A DNA stretch of 64,000 nucleotides, from the NCBI RefSeq assembly GCF_018343625.1, contig NZ_JAGYPG010000004.1, positions 127,102 through 191,101 on the forward strand, written 5' to 3'. The translations under genes were made by a program, and so were the position numbers. This DNA comes from Lederbergia citri. GTDB taxonomy: Bacteria; Bacillota; Bacilli; Bacillales; Bacillaceae_C. Below the pieces are notes generated by a model. It was not told where the DNA came from. It did not search any database and worked only from the letters and a program-made list of their open reading frames with translations. Position 1 is the stretch's first letter; the number at the start of each line of letters is the position of its first letter. Positions 1-7,729 of this stretch are shown piece after piece.

Positions 1-2
1 CT

Positions 3-734
3 TTAGTAAAAGAGCATAAACAACTTACAAATCAAATTTCGATATTATTTATTGTAACCTTCGTAGGCTTTTGCTTATTTATTTGGTTTCAAGCAAAAGG
101 AAAAGAGCCAATGTTGCCGCTCTCCCTTTTTAAAAATAAATTAATTACGATACCGAATGTTGCTGGTTTTTTATTAGGCTTTATTCTTGTCACTGTTACG
201 TTTTACATCCCATTATGGGTGCAAGGTGTCACGAATTTAAATGCTACCTATTCCGGGATTGCAATGCTGCCAATGTCCGTTACATGGCCTTTCGGTGCTC
301 TATTGGCAGGGAAGTGGATGAGCAAAAAGCCTATTGCCCATATTACATTAGCTGGAATTGCGATCATCATTGTCAGTTGTATTGGATTGGTGTTTTTCAA
401 TACTGAAACGACAGTGGCATGGATGATGGTCGTGACTGGAGTAATGGGGGTAGGATTTGGTTTGGCCTATACAGCCTTTAACGTTGCCGTTCAATCCGCT
501 GTAGAGTGGGAACTTCGTGGTGTAGCGGTAGGTTCTCACAATTTATTAAAAAATCTCGGCCAGGCAATAGGAATTGCAGTTTCAGGATTATGGTTGAGTG
601 ATGAATTAAAAGGGTTTGTTCTAGAATCAAGCTTGCATAATGTATTCATTCTGCTGTTTGTACTCGGAATATGCTCTATGGCGGTAACGGGGATCCTTTT
701 AGGCAAAAAGAGCAGAGAGATTGCCATTCATTAA
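3..734 (+). CDS. MFS drug transporter, C-terminal part (truncated by window start)
   Basis: The reading frame is already open at base 3, so the first Met at 111 is internal and the gene starts outside the window. The visible part of about 243 residues has at least five hydrophobic helices, including LLGFILVTVTFYIPLWVQ and MMVVTGVMGVGFGLAYTAFN. A short charged tail follows. The pattern of long hydrophobic helices and a GxxxN(L)xxxLGQAIGIAVSG stretch fits the 14-helix DHA2 (EmrB/QacA) group of proton-driven multidrug exporters, which act in the cytoplasmic membrane. The substrate cannot be predicted. A strong terminator follows the stop codon. Confidence 0.85.
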   Translation, partial: LVKEHKQLTNQISILFIVTFVGFCLFIWFQAKGKEPMLPLSLFKNKLITIPNVAGFLLGFILVTVTFYIPLWVQGVTNLNATYSGIAMLPMSVTWPFGALLAGKWMSKKPIAHITLAGIAIIIVSCIGLVFFNTETTVAWMMVVTGVMGVGFGLAYTAFNVAVQSAVEWELRGVAVGSHNLLKNLGQAIGIAVSGLWLSDELKGFVLESSLHNVFILLFVLGICSMAVTGILLGKKSREIAIH

Positions 735-742
735 ACACGTGA

Positions 743-788
743 GACAATAGGAGTATTCGAGATAATCGGATTATCCTATTGTCTTTTT
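743..788. terminator. Bidirectional terminator between MFS gene and XRE-like gene
   Basis: A perfect 10-bp inverted repeat (GACAATAGGA at 743-752, TCCTATTGTC at 774-783) is followed by a T-run on the + strand. It sits between convergent genes and can serve both. Confidence 0.85.
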
Positions 789-1261
789 TATAAAGGTTTT
801 AAATCGTATTGTTCCAACGCTTGGTTAACATCGTGAATGTTATAAATACGTTTCATAATACAAAATTTAATGACTAAATCAAAAGTCTCACTATCAGATA
901 GTGTGTAACCTGCTGAATTTAAAAGAGTGTTGGTTTCTTCTTGATCAAGCTCTAATGCTAAAGCAAGCGCGATAATCGTTTGTTTGCTAGGATGATAGGT
1001 TGGATTTGACCGTATTTTTGAAAAAAGCTTCCTGTCGATTCCAGCTTTATGGTATATTTCAGGATCTGTTGCCCCTTTTTGGTCAATGAAACTGAAAAGT
1101 AGTTTTTGAAGTGTAGGTTTTCTTTTAGTTTGTATAAAATCTGTTATTTCCCCATTGTAATTATTATCAAGGAGGATATCTTCAAAAACATTAAAGACTT
1201 TAATGGCAATATGATTTTCAATAAACGCCTGCAATTCACTAATCACTTTTTCATTAAGCAA
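788..1261 (-). CDS. XRE-like helix-turn-helix protein of unknown function
   Basis: The protein has about 157 residues. The middle (KAGIDRKLFSKIRSN, then KQTIIALALALELDQEE) has the spacing of an XRE/Cro-type helix-turn-helix followed by the usual NLLNSAGY-like helix, so DNA binding is plausible. The flanking N-terminal 60 residues match nothing I recognise. A TTG at 1270 directly abuts the SD GGGAG, which is too close. The in-frame TTG at 1261 has 8-9 nt spacing and is the likelier start. The gene is divergent from the vWA gene at 1356, and a shared control region of about 95 bp separates them. I have the impression that such proteins accompany vWA proteins in other Bacilli, but I could not check this. 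Confidence 0.65.
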   Translation of the reverse strand: MLNEKVISELQAFIENHIAIKVFNVFEDILLDNNYNGEITDFIQTKRKPTLQKLLFSFIDQKGATDPEIYHKAGIDRKLFSKIRSNPTYHPSKQTIIALALALELDQEETNTLLNSAGYTLSDSETFDLVIKFCIMKRIYNIHDVNQALEQYDLKPL

Positions 1262-1355
1262 AACTTTCAACTCCCAAATGTCGCTTTAAAGGCGACCAAA
1301 ATATCGATAATCTTAGCTATGATTATACCATTAGATGAATATGGGAGGATTTTTT

Positions 1356-1934
1356 ATGTTAACAGAAATCATATTTTTACTTGACAGAAGTGGCTCTATG
1401 GCTGGTCTAGAAAATGAAACAATAAGTGGATTTAACGCGCTAATTGAAAAACAAAGCAAGCTTGAAGGGGAAACAAAGGTAACAGCAGTTCTTTTTGATG
1501 ATAGGTATGAAGTATTATGGAATGGGATTGATGCAAGAATAGTGAAGCTGACAGAGAGAGAATATTTTGTAAGGGGATATACAGCATTGCTTGATGCGGT
1601 GGGTAAAACAATTTTGAAGGTGGAAAATAGATTTACTAATGGGATTAAGCCAGTTAAAGTTATTTTTGTCATTACTACAGATGGCATGGAGAACTCAAGT
1701 CAAGAATTCACTTATCAGAAAATAAAAGAGATGATAAAACATCAAGAAGAAAATCATCATTGGGAATTTCTTTTTATTGGAGCCAATATTGATGTAGCTA
1801 AAGAGGCTGATCATATTGGTGTTAACATTGATAATGCAATTACCTTCGAGGCATCAACTGCAGGTGTGGAAAATATGTATCAAATGGTTAATGAGGAAAT
1901 CACAAATAAGAGGCAATATGGTAAGGAATATTAA
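1356..1934 (+). CDS. vWA-domain protein
   Basis: This cytoplasmic protein of 192 residues is a single von Willebrand A domain. The metal-ion-dependent adhesion site is complete: DRSGS near residues 10-14, the conserved Thr in RGYTALLDA, and the Asp in ITTDGMEN. There is no signal peptide or membrane helix. An in-frame ATG lies at 1335, but the SD GGGAGG at 1343-1348 stands before the ATG at 1356, which is therefore preferred. Single-domain vWA proteins of this size usually act as Mg-dependent protein-protein scaffolds, and the specific role is unknown. The gene is divergent from an XRE-like gene and 74 bp ahead of glutaminase. Confidence 0.85.
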   Translation: MLTEIIFLLDRSGSMAGLENETISGFNALIEKQSKLEGETKVTAVLFDDRYEVLWNGIDARIVKLTEREYFVRGYTALLDAVGKTILKVENRFTNGIKPVKVIFVITTDGMENSSQEFTYQKIKEMIKHQEENHHWEFLFIGANIDVAKEADHIGVNIDNAITFEASTAGVENMYQMVNEEITNKRQYGKEY

Positions 1935-2008
1935 TTAACCATCAAGTGTTGATTGAAAGAAAGAGTGATATCCCCCATAATGGTTCATACTAAGTTGGGG
2001 TGATAAAG

Positions 2009-2938
2009 ATGCCATGTCAATCAAATGATGAATTAAATATTTTAGTAAAAGAGGCAAAAAAATATACAAAAGACGGAAAAGTAGCAGACTATATACCTGC
2101 ACTAGGGAGAGCCAATCCACATGATTTATCCATTGCCATACATTATCCTGATGGACAATGTATATCTGCAGGTGATATCGAAAGGAAAATTACACTTCAA
2201 AGTATATCTAAGGTCATTAGCTTGGCACTTGTTTTGATGGATAAGGGACCGGGCTATGTTTTTGAAAGGGTTGGAATGGAGCCAACTGGTGATCCTTTTA
2301 ATTCAATTGCAAAATTAGAAACTTTGTCTCCAGCAAAGCCATTGAATCCGATGATCAATGCTGGAGCCCTTGTAGTAACACATATGATTGAAGGAAAAAA
2401 TGTTGAAGAAAGATTTCAAAGACTTCTATCCTTTATAAGGGAAATGGCGAATGATTCAACTATTGATTATTCTGAAGAAGTCGCTCAGTCTGAATATAAA
2501 ACATCATTTCTAAATAGATCTTTATCGTATTTCTTAAAACAACACCACGTTATCAAGGAAGATGTTGAGGAATTAATCGATTTATATACTAAACAATGTG
2601 CTATTGAAATGAACAGTTTGGAATTAGCTAGAATTGGGATGATTTTTGCGATGGATGGGGCAGACCCTCAGAGCGGCAAGCAAATCATCCCTGTTCATAT
2701 TGCTCGAATATGTAAAACGTTTATGGTTACATGTGGGATGTACAACGCCTCTGGTGAATTTGCGATAAAAATTGGAATACCAGCAAAAAGCGGTGTTTCC
2801 GGGGGGATCATGGGAGCTGTTCCAGGTAAATTTGGCATCGGCATTTTTGGCCCTGCCTTAGATAAAAAAGGAAATAGTATTGCTGGAATTAAATTATTAG
2901 AATTACTATCGGAAACCTATAAATTAAGTATGTTTTAG
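2009..2938 (+). CDS. glsA: Glutaminase
   Basis: This enzyme hydrolyses L-glutamine to L-glutamate and ammonia in the cytoplasm. The 309-residue length is typical for the beta-lactamase-like glutaminase family. The catalytic SxxK is visible as SISK (about residues 65-68). Other family blocks are the GRANPHDLSIAI start, NPMINAGA, the LARIGM segment and AKSGVSGGIMG near the C-terminus. The SD GGGGTG (1997-2002) favours ATG 2009 over the upstream GTG 2000, which lies inside it. The gene converges on the PspC/GNAT pair, and no clear terminator is seen in between. Confidence 0.93.
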   Translation: MPCQSNDELNILVKEAKKYTKDGKVADYIPALGRANPHDLSIAIHYPDGQCISAGDIERKITLQSISKVISLALVLMDKGPGYVFERVGMEPTGDPFNSIAKLETLSPAKPLNPMINAGALVVTHMIEGKNVEERFQRLLSFIREMANDSTIDYSEEVAQSEYKTSFLNRSLSYFLKQHHVIKEDVEELIDLYTKQCAIEMNSLELARIGMIFAMDGADPQSGKQIIPVHIARICKTFMVTCGMYNASGEFAIKIGIPAKSGVSGGIMGAVPGKFGIGIFGPALDKKGNSIAGIKLLELLSETYKLSMF

Positions 2939-2940
2939 GG

Positions 2941-3120
2941 TTAATATAATGAACGGTTTTCAGGTAATGTAAGGGCAAGAAGTATATAAATAAGAAGCGA
3001 TCCGGGTGTAAAAATAAATATAAGTCTGACTATTAATGGCGAAATGCCAAAAAAATCAGCGATTCCTGCACATACGCCTTGCAATACTCTGTCTTTTGAA
3101 GATTTTGTTAATTTATTCAA
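2941..3120 (-). CDS. Small PspC-domain membrane protein
   Basis: This 59-residue protein is easily missed. It shows the PspC signature: a basic N-terminus (KSSKDRVLQ), GVCAGIADFFGI, then PLIVRLIFIF and one long hydrophobic helix. PspC-type proteins are small inner-membrane proteins linked to envelope-stress responses. The start is a TTG at 3120 with the SD AAAGGAG about 10 nt upstream. The start codon overlaps the last codons and stop of the GNAT gene by 8 bp, so the two are probably translationally coupled. The stop codon lies only 2 bp from the glutaminase stop on the other strand. Confidence 0.8.
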   Translation of the reverse strand: MNKLTKSSKDRVLQGVCAGIADFFGISPLIVRLIFIFTPGSLLIYILLALTLPENRSLY

Positions 3121-3595
3121 GGCCCATCGACTCCTTTTTAGATATTTGTTCTAAACAGTCAACGGTTTTTCCATTCCATTGACTTTGTCCATATACGCAA
3201 AACCCTAATGATGTCCAAAATCGTTTAGCTTGCTCATTTTCCTGAATGATACCGATTCGAACTTTACTAATTTCATCACGTATAAATTGTTCTTCGAATG
3301 CCTGATATATTGTTTTCCCATAACCTTTAGAATGAAAATCTCCATGAATCATTAGTAAGCCTAGCCAAGGGCAATTGTCTTTTGGATTATTTTTCAGAAA
3401 ATCAATGAGTCCAATTTGTTGATGATCTACAGTAATTAAGAAACTATCAGTAGTTTTATTGAGAAATTGATTTCTTATTTCATCCATCGTTCGTGATGAA
3501 ATACCATTTTCTAAGGTGTTATAAGTAGAATTTGAATTAATAATTTCAAGTACGTTTTCCAAAGTATCTTCAGTTACTCGTTCGAAATAAATCAT
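3113..3595 (-). CDS. GNAT-family N-acetyltransferase
   Basis: The protein has about 160 residues with the GCN5-related acetyltransferase fold. The acetyl-CoA loop is visible as GDFHSKGYGKTIYQ (R/QxxGxG/A-like) and is followed by the typical C-terminal block ENEQAKRFWTSLGF. The substrate cannot be predicted. The longer ORF begins at 3634, but the SD AAAGGGG lies just before the ATG at 3595. The gene is first in a two-gene unit with the PspC gene. Confidence 0.85.
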   Translation of the reverse strand: MIYFERVTEDTLENVLEIINSNSTYNTLENGISSRTMDEIRNQFLNKTTDSFLITVDHQQIGLIDFLKNNPKDNCPWLGLLMIHGDFHSKGYGKTIYQAFEEQFIRDEISKVRIGIIQENEQAKRFWTSLGFCVYGQSQWNGKTVDCLEQISKKESMGLE

Positions 3596-3734
3596 AAAAC
3601 CCGCCCCTTTATTAATTTTAACATAATCTATCATTTCCTCACTATTAATTATATTAGCCCCATCCCTGCCCTACATTAAATCCTTTATTGCATAATAGAC
3701 TTTCAAAAAAATAATACTCAAAAAATGAATTAGA

Positions 3735-3765
3735 GCGTTTCTTAATATTCAAGGAAACGCCTTTT
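3735..3765 (+). terminator. Hairpin with short T-tract upstream of speD
   Basis: GCGTTTC (3735-3741) pairs with GAAACGC (3754-3760) and is followed by CTTTT. Nothing upstream on the + strand obviously needs a terminator, so it could belong to a leader. The rest of 3600-3920 is AT-rich and shows no other structure I can support. Confidence 0.35.
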
Positions 3766-3920
3766 GATAAAAACCAATATTTTTTAAAATTTTATAAATA
3801 ATGAAATCATTTTATACTCAATTCCTTTTCCTTGTTTGTTTTTTCTCTCACATAAAGGGTAAAATATCAATATCCTGATAAGGAACCAAACAATCTACAT
3901 ATACAGGGAGGAATAGTATT

Positions 3921-4730
3921 ATGAAACTTACTCCTGAACAGCGTATTGAACTCCATGGATTTAATAATTTAACTAAGTCATTAAGCTTTAATATGTACGA
4001 TATTTGTTTTACTAAGACGAAAAAAGATCGCGAGGCTTACATCGAGTATATAGATGAACAATATAACGCCGACAGGCTGACAGAAATTTTACAAAATGTA
4101 GCTGATATAATTGGGGCACATGTGTTAAATATAGCTAAGCAAGATTATGTGCCACAAGGAGCAAGTGTGACAGTCCTTGTATCTGAAGGGCCAGTAGTTG
4201 AAGTACCAGCAGAATCGTATGAAGAGTCGCCGGGACCACTACCGGACAATGTAGTGATCCAGCTTGATAAAAGTCATATTACCGTGCACACATATCCAGA
4301 ATATCATCCAGATGAGGGGATTAGTACATTTAGGGCTGATATTGATGTATCTACCTGTGGCGAAATTTCCCCATTAAAAGCATTGAACTATTTGATCCGC
4401 TCATTTGAGACAGATGTCATGTCCATTGATTATCGTGTCCGTGGTTTTACGAGGGCGAAGGATGGACATAAATTATTTATTGATCATGAAATTAATTCCA
4501 TTCAAAACTATATCCCCGATGATGTAAAGGAAGAATTTGATATGATTGATGTCAATGTCTATCAAGAGAATATATTTCATACAAAATGTAAGCTAAAGGA
4601 ATTTGATTTAGATAACTATTTATTTGCCCAATCCAAGAAAAATCTCAATGATGAAGAAGCAGCGGAAATTACTGAAAGAATTACAAATGAAATGGATGAA
4701 ATTTTTTACGGGAAGAATATTTATGAATAG
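3921..4730 (+). CDS. speD: S-adenosylmethionine decarboxylase proenzyme, E. coli (long) type
   Basis: The enzyme makes decarboxylated SAM, the aminopropyl donor for spermidine. The 269 residues align by eye along their length with the E. coli SpeD class: ELHGFNNLTKSLSF near the start, EQYNADRLTEIL, the Lys-Ser self-processing site in LDKSHITVHTYPE (Ser about 118, which becomes the pyruvoyl group), FRADIDVSTCG, and DHEINSIQNY with NVYQENIFHTK near the end. It is not the 120-130-residue SpeH form used by B. subtilis. The SD GGGAGG lies before the ATG. The gene stands alone. Its terminator is now split by an IS element. Confidence 0.95.
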   Translation: MKLTPEQRIELHGFNNLTKSLSFNMYDICFTKTKKDREAYIEYIDEQYNADRLTEILQNVADIIGAHVLNIAKQDYVPQGASVTVLVSEGPVVEVPAESYEESPGPLPDNVVIQLDKSHITVHTYPEYHPDEGISTFRADIDVSTCGEISPLKALNYLIRSFETDVMSIDYRVRGFTRAKDGHKLFIDHEINSIQNYIPDDVKEEFDMIDVNVYQENIFHTKCKLKEFDLDNYLFAQSKKNLNDEEAAEITERITNEMDEIFYGKNIYE

Positions 4731-4742
4731 TCCTTTTAAAAT

Positions 4743-4760
4743 AAAAAATGCTTGGAATCG
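4743..4760. terminator. Left half of speD terminator, interrupted by IS element
   Basis: AAAAAATGCTTGGAA followed by TCG is the left arm and loop of a hairpin. The matching right arm TTCCAGGCATTTTTT is found at 6446-6460, beyond the IS. Without the IS, the two form a 15-bp stem (one T-G wobble) with a TCG loop and A/T tracts on both sides, a classical bidirectional terminator. Confidence 0.8.
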
Positions 4761-4805
4761 TGAACTGCCCCCCGTCAAGTAGACAGTGGAAATAAATAAA
4801 ACACC

Positions 4806-5657
4806 TTAGGCGGCTTTAGCCCTATATTCCAAGGGGCTAAGGCCGTTTAATCTTTTTTGTAATCTTTCATGATTATAAAACTGTATGTATTCTTCGATAT
4901 CTTTTTTCAATTCCCCAAACGTACTATATTTGTTTAAATAAAACTTCTCGCATTTTATGGTTCCCCAAAATCCCTCCATTGGTCCATTATCAATGCATCG
5001 TCCTACTCTAGACATACTTTGTGTCATCTCTGCTTTCTCAACCTTCTTTTTAAATGCCGGGGAAGTATATTGATACCCTCGATCACTGTGGAGAAGAGGG
5101 GTGGCATTCGGGTTAGCCTCCATCGCTAAATCAAATGTCTTAAAAACCAACGGATTATTATTAGAAGTCCCAATCATATAACTTACAATGGAGCCGTCGT
5201 ATAAATCTAAAATCGCACTCAAATAAGCCTTTTGAGAAGCTCCGTACTTCATTTCAGTCACATCAGTCAGCCATTTTTCATTTGGCTTCTCCGCATTAAA
5301 CTCCCTGTTTAATAGGTTTTCAGCGACATATTGTGGAGTGCTAGGTTTATACTTCTTGCGTTTACGTCGAATAACCGACTGGATACCGGCAATCTTCATT
5401 ATTCGATACGCACGCTTATGGTTAATAGGTTTAGATAGTTTACGATTCAGGTTCATCGTCATACGGCGATATCCATATATGCAGTCCACTTTCTCATATA
5501 AACACCTTATCTCCTTCAGAATTTCCTCATTTCTCTTTTCATTCTTGGAAGGAGTGTGACGAAGCCACTTATAGTAGGAAGAACGTGCAATTCTAGCAAT
5601 CTGGCATAATAGCGCAATGGAGATATTTTCTTCCACATGTAGTTCCTGTATGGCCAA
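4806..5657 (-). CDS. IS3-family transposase OrfB (DDE catalytic part)
   Basis: The N-terminal region is an HTH_21-like segment (HTPSKNEKRNEEILKEIR, then YGYRRMTMNL). The rve-type integrase core carries the DDE triad: Asp in TDVTEMKY, Asp in LHSDRGYQY, and Glu in DNGPMEGFWGTIKCE. The end YNHERLQKRLNGLSPLEYR is typical of the family. The listed TTG start may not be used. The frame stays open upstream to the slippery site at 5693-5699, so the active product is probably the OrfAB fusion made by -1 frameshifting. Confidence 0.95.
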   Translation of the reverse strand: MAIQELHVEENISIALLCQIARIARSSYYKWLRHTPSKNEKRNEEILKEIRCLYEKVDCIYGYRRMTMNLNRKLSKPINHKRAYRIMKIAGIQSVIRRKRKKYKPSTPQYVAENLLNREFNAEKPNEKWLTDVTEMKYGASQKAYLSAILDLYDGSIVSYMIGTSNNNPLVFKTFDLAMEANPNATPLLHSDRGYQYTSPAFKKKVEKAEMTQSMSRVGRCIDNGPMEGFWGTIKCEKFYLNKYSTFGELKKDIEEYIQFYNHERLQKRLNGLSPLEYRAKAA

Positions 5658-5683
5658 ATATTCATCGGCTAAGCGAACCTGGC

Positions 5684-6373
5684 TTAATGACGCTTTTTTA
5701 AACGCCTCCTTTCGATCTCCTCCAACTTTTTTAAGAATGCATTTTCTGCCCGAAGACGTTCATTTTCCTGCTCCAATCGCTTCATTTCACGTCGGAATTT
5801 CTCCTCAGGGGTTAACTCTGACTCTGCCTTAGTGCGGCCACGCTTATCTTTAAGACCATCTTCTCCTTCTTTCTCGAACTTCTTTACCCATTGATACACT
5901 TGTTGATATGAAACCGTGAAAAGCTCTGATGCCTGATGATAATTTTTTCCGTTTTTAAGACAATACTTAACAATTTCCAAACGTTCTTCAAGTGTAGTGG
6001 AACGACCTTTAATCATAGAGTTACTCTCCCTTTGCGTCTCTATTAAATCTCTATGATTATTATAATTGTTTATCCACTGTCTCAACACTGATGTGCTAGA
6101 TAATTCATATTTGTGTACAATCCCCATTAAAGAATCGTTCCCAGAAAGGTAATCCAAAACAGCTGCTGTTTTGACCTCTTTAGAGTAACGTTTCCATTTA
6201 CCGGATTTGTTAAGCCCATCTATTCCATATTTCTGATAGAGGTAAATCCATTCTTTCATTGTTTCATCAGTAATATTATATTGCGAACAGAAATCTTGAA
6301 TTGAGGTTTGTCTTTCATTAAACGCTAAAATTAACTCATACTTTTCTTGTACAGAAAAAGCACTCTTTCCCAT
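5684..6373 (-). CDS. IS3-family transposase OrfA (DNA-binding part)
   Basis: The 229 residues contain two consecutive helix-turn-helix segments (about residues 10-60 and 125-180, around YHQASELFTVSYQQVYQWVKK). A C-terminal leucine-zipper-like coiled coil ends in EEIERRRLKKRH. It binds the inverted repeats and mediates multimerisation. It overlaps the OrfB frame. The slippery A AAA AAG at 5693-5699, preceded at 5-6 nt by an SD-like AGGAGG (5705-5710), lies in its last codons. Confidence 0.93.
   Translation of the reverse strand: MGKSAFSVQEKYELILAFNERQTSIQDFCSQYNITDETMKEWIYLYQKYGIDGLNKSGKWKRYSKEVKTAAVLDYLSGNDSLMGIVHKYELSSTSVLRQWINNYNNHRDLIETQRESNSMIKGRSTTLEERLEIVKYCLKNGKNYHQASELFTVSYQQVYQWVKKFEKEGEDGLKDKRGRTKAESELTPEEKFRREMKRLEQENERLRAENAFLKKLEEIERRRLKKRH
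5693..5710 (-). promoter_or_regulatory. Programmed -1 frameshift window of the IS
   Basis: The minus strand reads AGGAGG, a short spacer, then AAAAAAG, the classical A6G slippery heptamer with an upstream SD-like stimulator. Slipping back one base joins OrfA to the OrfB frame, which reads KKASLSQVRLADEYLAIQEL onward without a stop. Confidence 0.85.
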
Positions 6374-6442
6374 AGAAAAAGCCCCCAGTAAAGTAAACAG
6401 ATTTTTATTATTTGATCTGTCTACTTTATTGGGAGCATATCA

Positions 6443-6460
6443 TCGTTCCAGGCATTTTTT
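6443..6460. terminator. Right half of the interrupted speD terminator
   Basis: TCG plus TTCCAGGCATTTTTT is the partner arm of 4743-4760. It originally also lay at the 3' end of the small membrane-protein gene at 6466 on the minus strand, so both flanking genes lost their shared terminator. Confidence 0.75.
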
Positions 6461-6465
6461 ATACT

Positions 6466-6657
6466 TCATAAATTAATTAGCACTGCTGAAACAGCGATGC
6501 TCCATACAATCAAGAGGAAAGATGCTGTCATCCAAAATGTATTTTTAGCAGTAGATTGTTCATTTTTAATTTTCTTTAAAATCTCTACAAGATTTAGACA
6601 AAAAATGATAGCTAAAATTGGCATAAAATAGACACTAATAAATGAAAAAATTTCCAT
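6466..6657 (-). CDS. Small two-helix membrane protein, unknown function
   Basis: The protein has 63 residues with two hydrophobic helices (about 5-26 and 42-61) separated by a charged loop (EILKKIKNEQSTAKN). I do not recognise a family. A weak GGA-containing ribosome site lies about 10 nt before the ATG. The clear helix-loop-helix pattern and its place opposite the original terminator support a real gene, but only moderately. Confidence 0.55.
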   Translation of the reverse strand: MEIFSFISVYFMPILAIIFCLNLVEILKKIKNEQSTAKNTFWMTASFLLIVWSIAVSAVLINL

Positions 6658-6751
6658 TAATACACATCCAAGTTAAAAAATATCCTAGTTTGTTGTAGTG
6701 GGTATATTCACCCTTTCAATTCTAAATAATAGAATTAAGGAGGGATACTTA

Positions 6752-6934
6752 ATGGCAAAACGGACAAAAAAGAACGATCCTGAACAAAAAAATAAAAAAG
6801 GATTTGACTCCAGTAAAACAGATTCGGAATTCTCGAAAGAATTTGGCAGTGCAAACGCCAATCGTGCCCATAAAGAAAAAGCGAAAAAAGAGAAAAAATC
6901 TAAGAATCAAGGTGAATGGAGCGGCATGCACTAA
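6752..6934 (+). CDS. Small lysine-rich hydrophilic protein (SASP-like)
   Basis: The protein has 60 residues and is very rich in Lys, with many Asp, Glu, Ser and Asn and almost no hydrophobic residues. It begins MAKRTKKNDPEQ and ends GEWSGMH. The composition and size resemble minor small acid-soluble spore proteins, but I cannot place it in a named Ssp family. The SD GGAGGG lies 7 nt before ATG 6752, so the upstream start at 6698 is unlikely. A good terminator follows. Confidence 0.7.
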   Translation: MAKRTKKNDPEQKNKKGFDSSKTDSEFSKEFGSANANRAHKEKAKKEKKSKNQGEWSGMH

Positions 6935-6948
6935 TTCACTATGATATT

Positions 6949-6981
6949 GGGAGCTAATGAACGTTGAATAGCTCCCTTTTT
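6949..6981 (+). terminator. Terminator of the Lys-rich gene
   Basis: GGGAGCTA (6949-6956) pairs with TAGCTCCC (6969-6976), followed by TTTTT. The sequence from here to 7112 shows nothing further. Confidence 0.85.
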
Positions 6982-7112
6982 CTAATTACTATTTAATTTC
7001 AAAAGTTAAGGTCACCAAAGATACCGGTAAAGTCAGGAAGCGAAACAAACGCCCCTTAAAACGTGCTAAACAAAGAAAAAAATACCAATTCACCACGATC
7101 CATAGAAACAAA

Positions 7113-7535
7113 TCAAAGCAATTCAGCTCCATACTGTGCAAAAAGTTTTTTCATCGTTTCAGAACTGCGATCGCTAGTACTATGAATGGCTTCAATCAAT
7201 GTTTTCGTTTGCTTCGTCATGATAATAAGATAACGTGCAGGCTCTTGTTTCGGATTCCAAAATGTATGTGGGGTTCCGTGTGGCACGATTACCGCCTCAT
7301 TGCAATTAGCTTCAATCGTTTCGTCTCCAATTTGAAATCCAAGTGTGCCTTCTAATATAAACCATGCCTCATCATCTTCATGATGCAAATGAAGTGGAGC
7401 CATTAACATAGGGGTTTCTCCCTCAGGTGTACCCTCTGCGTTCCATTCAGCAATAGTAATATTCGATCCCTCTGGTGCAAGAGTCATACCGTTGCTCGTA
7501 CTTAAGACAAAATCTGATATTGATAATTTAGACAA
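7113..7535 (-). CDS. Cupin-domain protein
   Basis: This single-domain cupin has 140 residues. Motif 1 is visible as HLHHEDDEAWFILEGTLGF (metal ligands His-x-His and Glu) and motif 2 as VPHGTPHTFWNP (His). It should bind a divalent metal. Small cupins like this serve as dioxygenases, isomerases or ligand sensors, and nothing here decides which. The SD GGGAGG precedes the ATG. It is a single gene, with no operon partner on its strand. Confidence 0.88.
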   Translation of the reverse strand: MSKLSISDFVLSTSNGMTLAPEGSNITIAEWNAEGTPEGETPMLMAPLHLHHEDDEAWFILEGTLGFQIGDETIEANCNEAVIVPHGTPHTFWNPKQEPARYLIIMTKQTKTLIEAIHSTSDRSSETMKKLFAQYGAELL

Positions 7536-7662
7536 GTCTAAGTTCCTCCCATTTAATTATTATTCTTTCAATATATCATATAGTATCTGCAGTGAAATCG
7601 AAAGAACGTTATTAACACGGAATGAATGCTATATTAGGAAAAGAATTAATGCTTAGCGACTA

Positions 7663-7691
7663 TTGCTAGAGCGTTTTTTGTTTTGTATAAT
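7663..7691 (+). promoter_or_regulatory. Sigma-A promoter of the GDSL esterase gene
   Basis: TTGCTA (7663-7668), a 17-bp spacer, then TATAAT (7686-7691), 38 bp before the start codon. Confidence 0.7.
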
Positions 7692-7729
7692 ATAGTTGTG
7701 CGTTATTGAGAACAAAAGGAGGGGGTTAT

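Larger units (their letters stand above)
4761..6442 (-). mobile_element. IS3-family insertion sequence
   Basis: The element is 1682 bp long and has two overlapping frames on the minus strand. The ends are imperfect inverted repeats beginning TGAACTGC (left) and TGATATGC (right, read inward). Both share AAGTAGACAG near position 17-26. The target TCG is duplicated at 4758-4760 and 6443-6445, which fits the 3-4 bp duplications of the family. Both frames look intact, so the copy may still be active. It resembles the IS150 group because of the long two-HTH OrfA and the A6G frameshift site. Confidence 0.95.
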
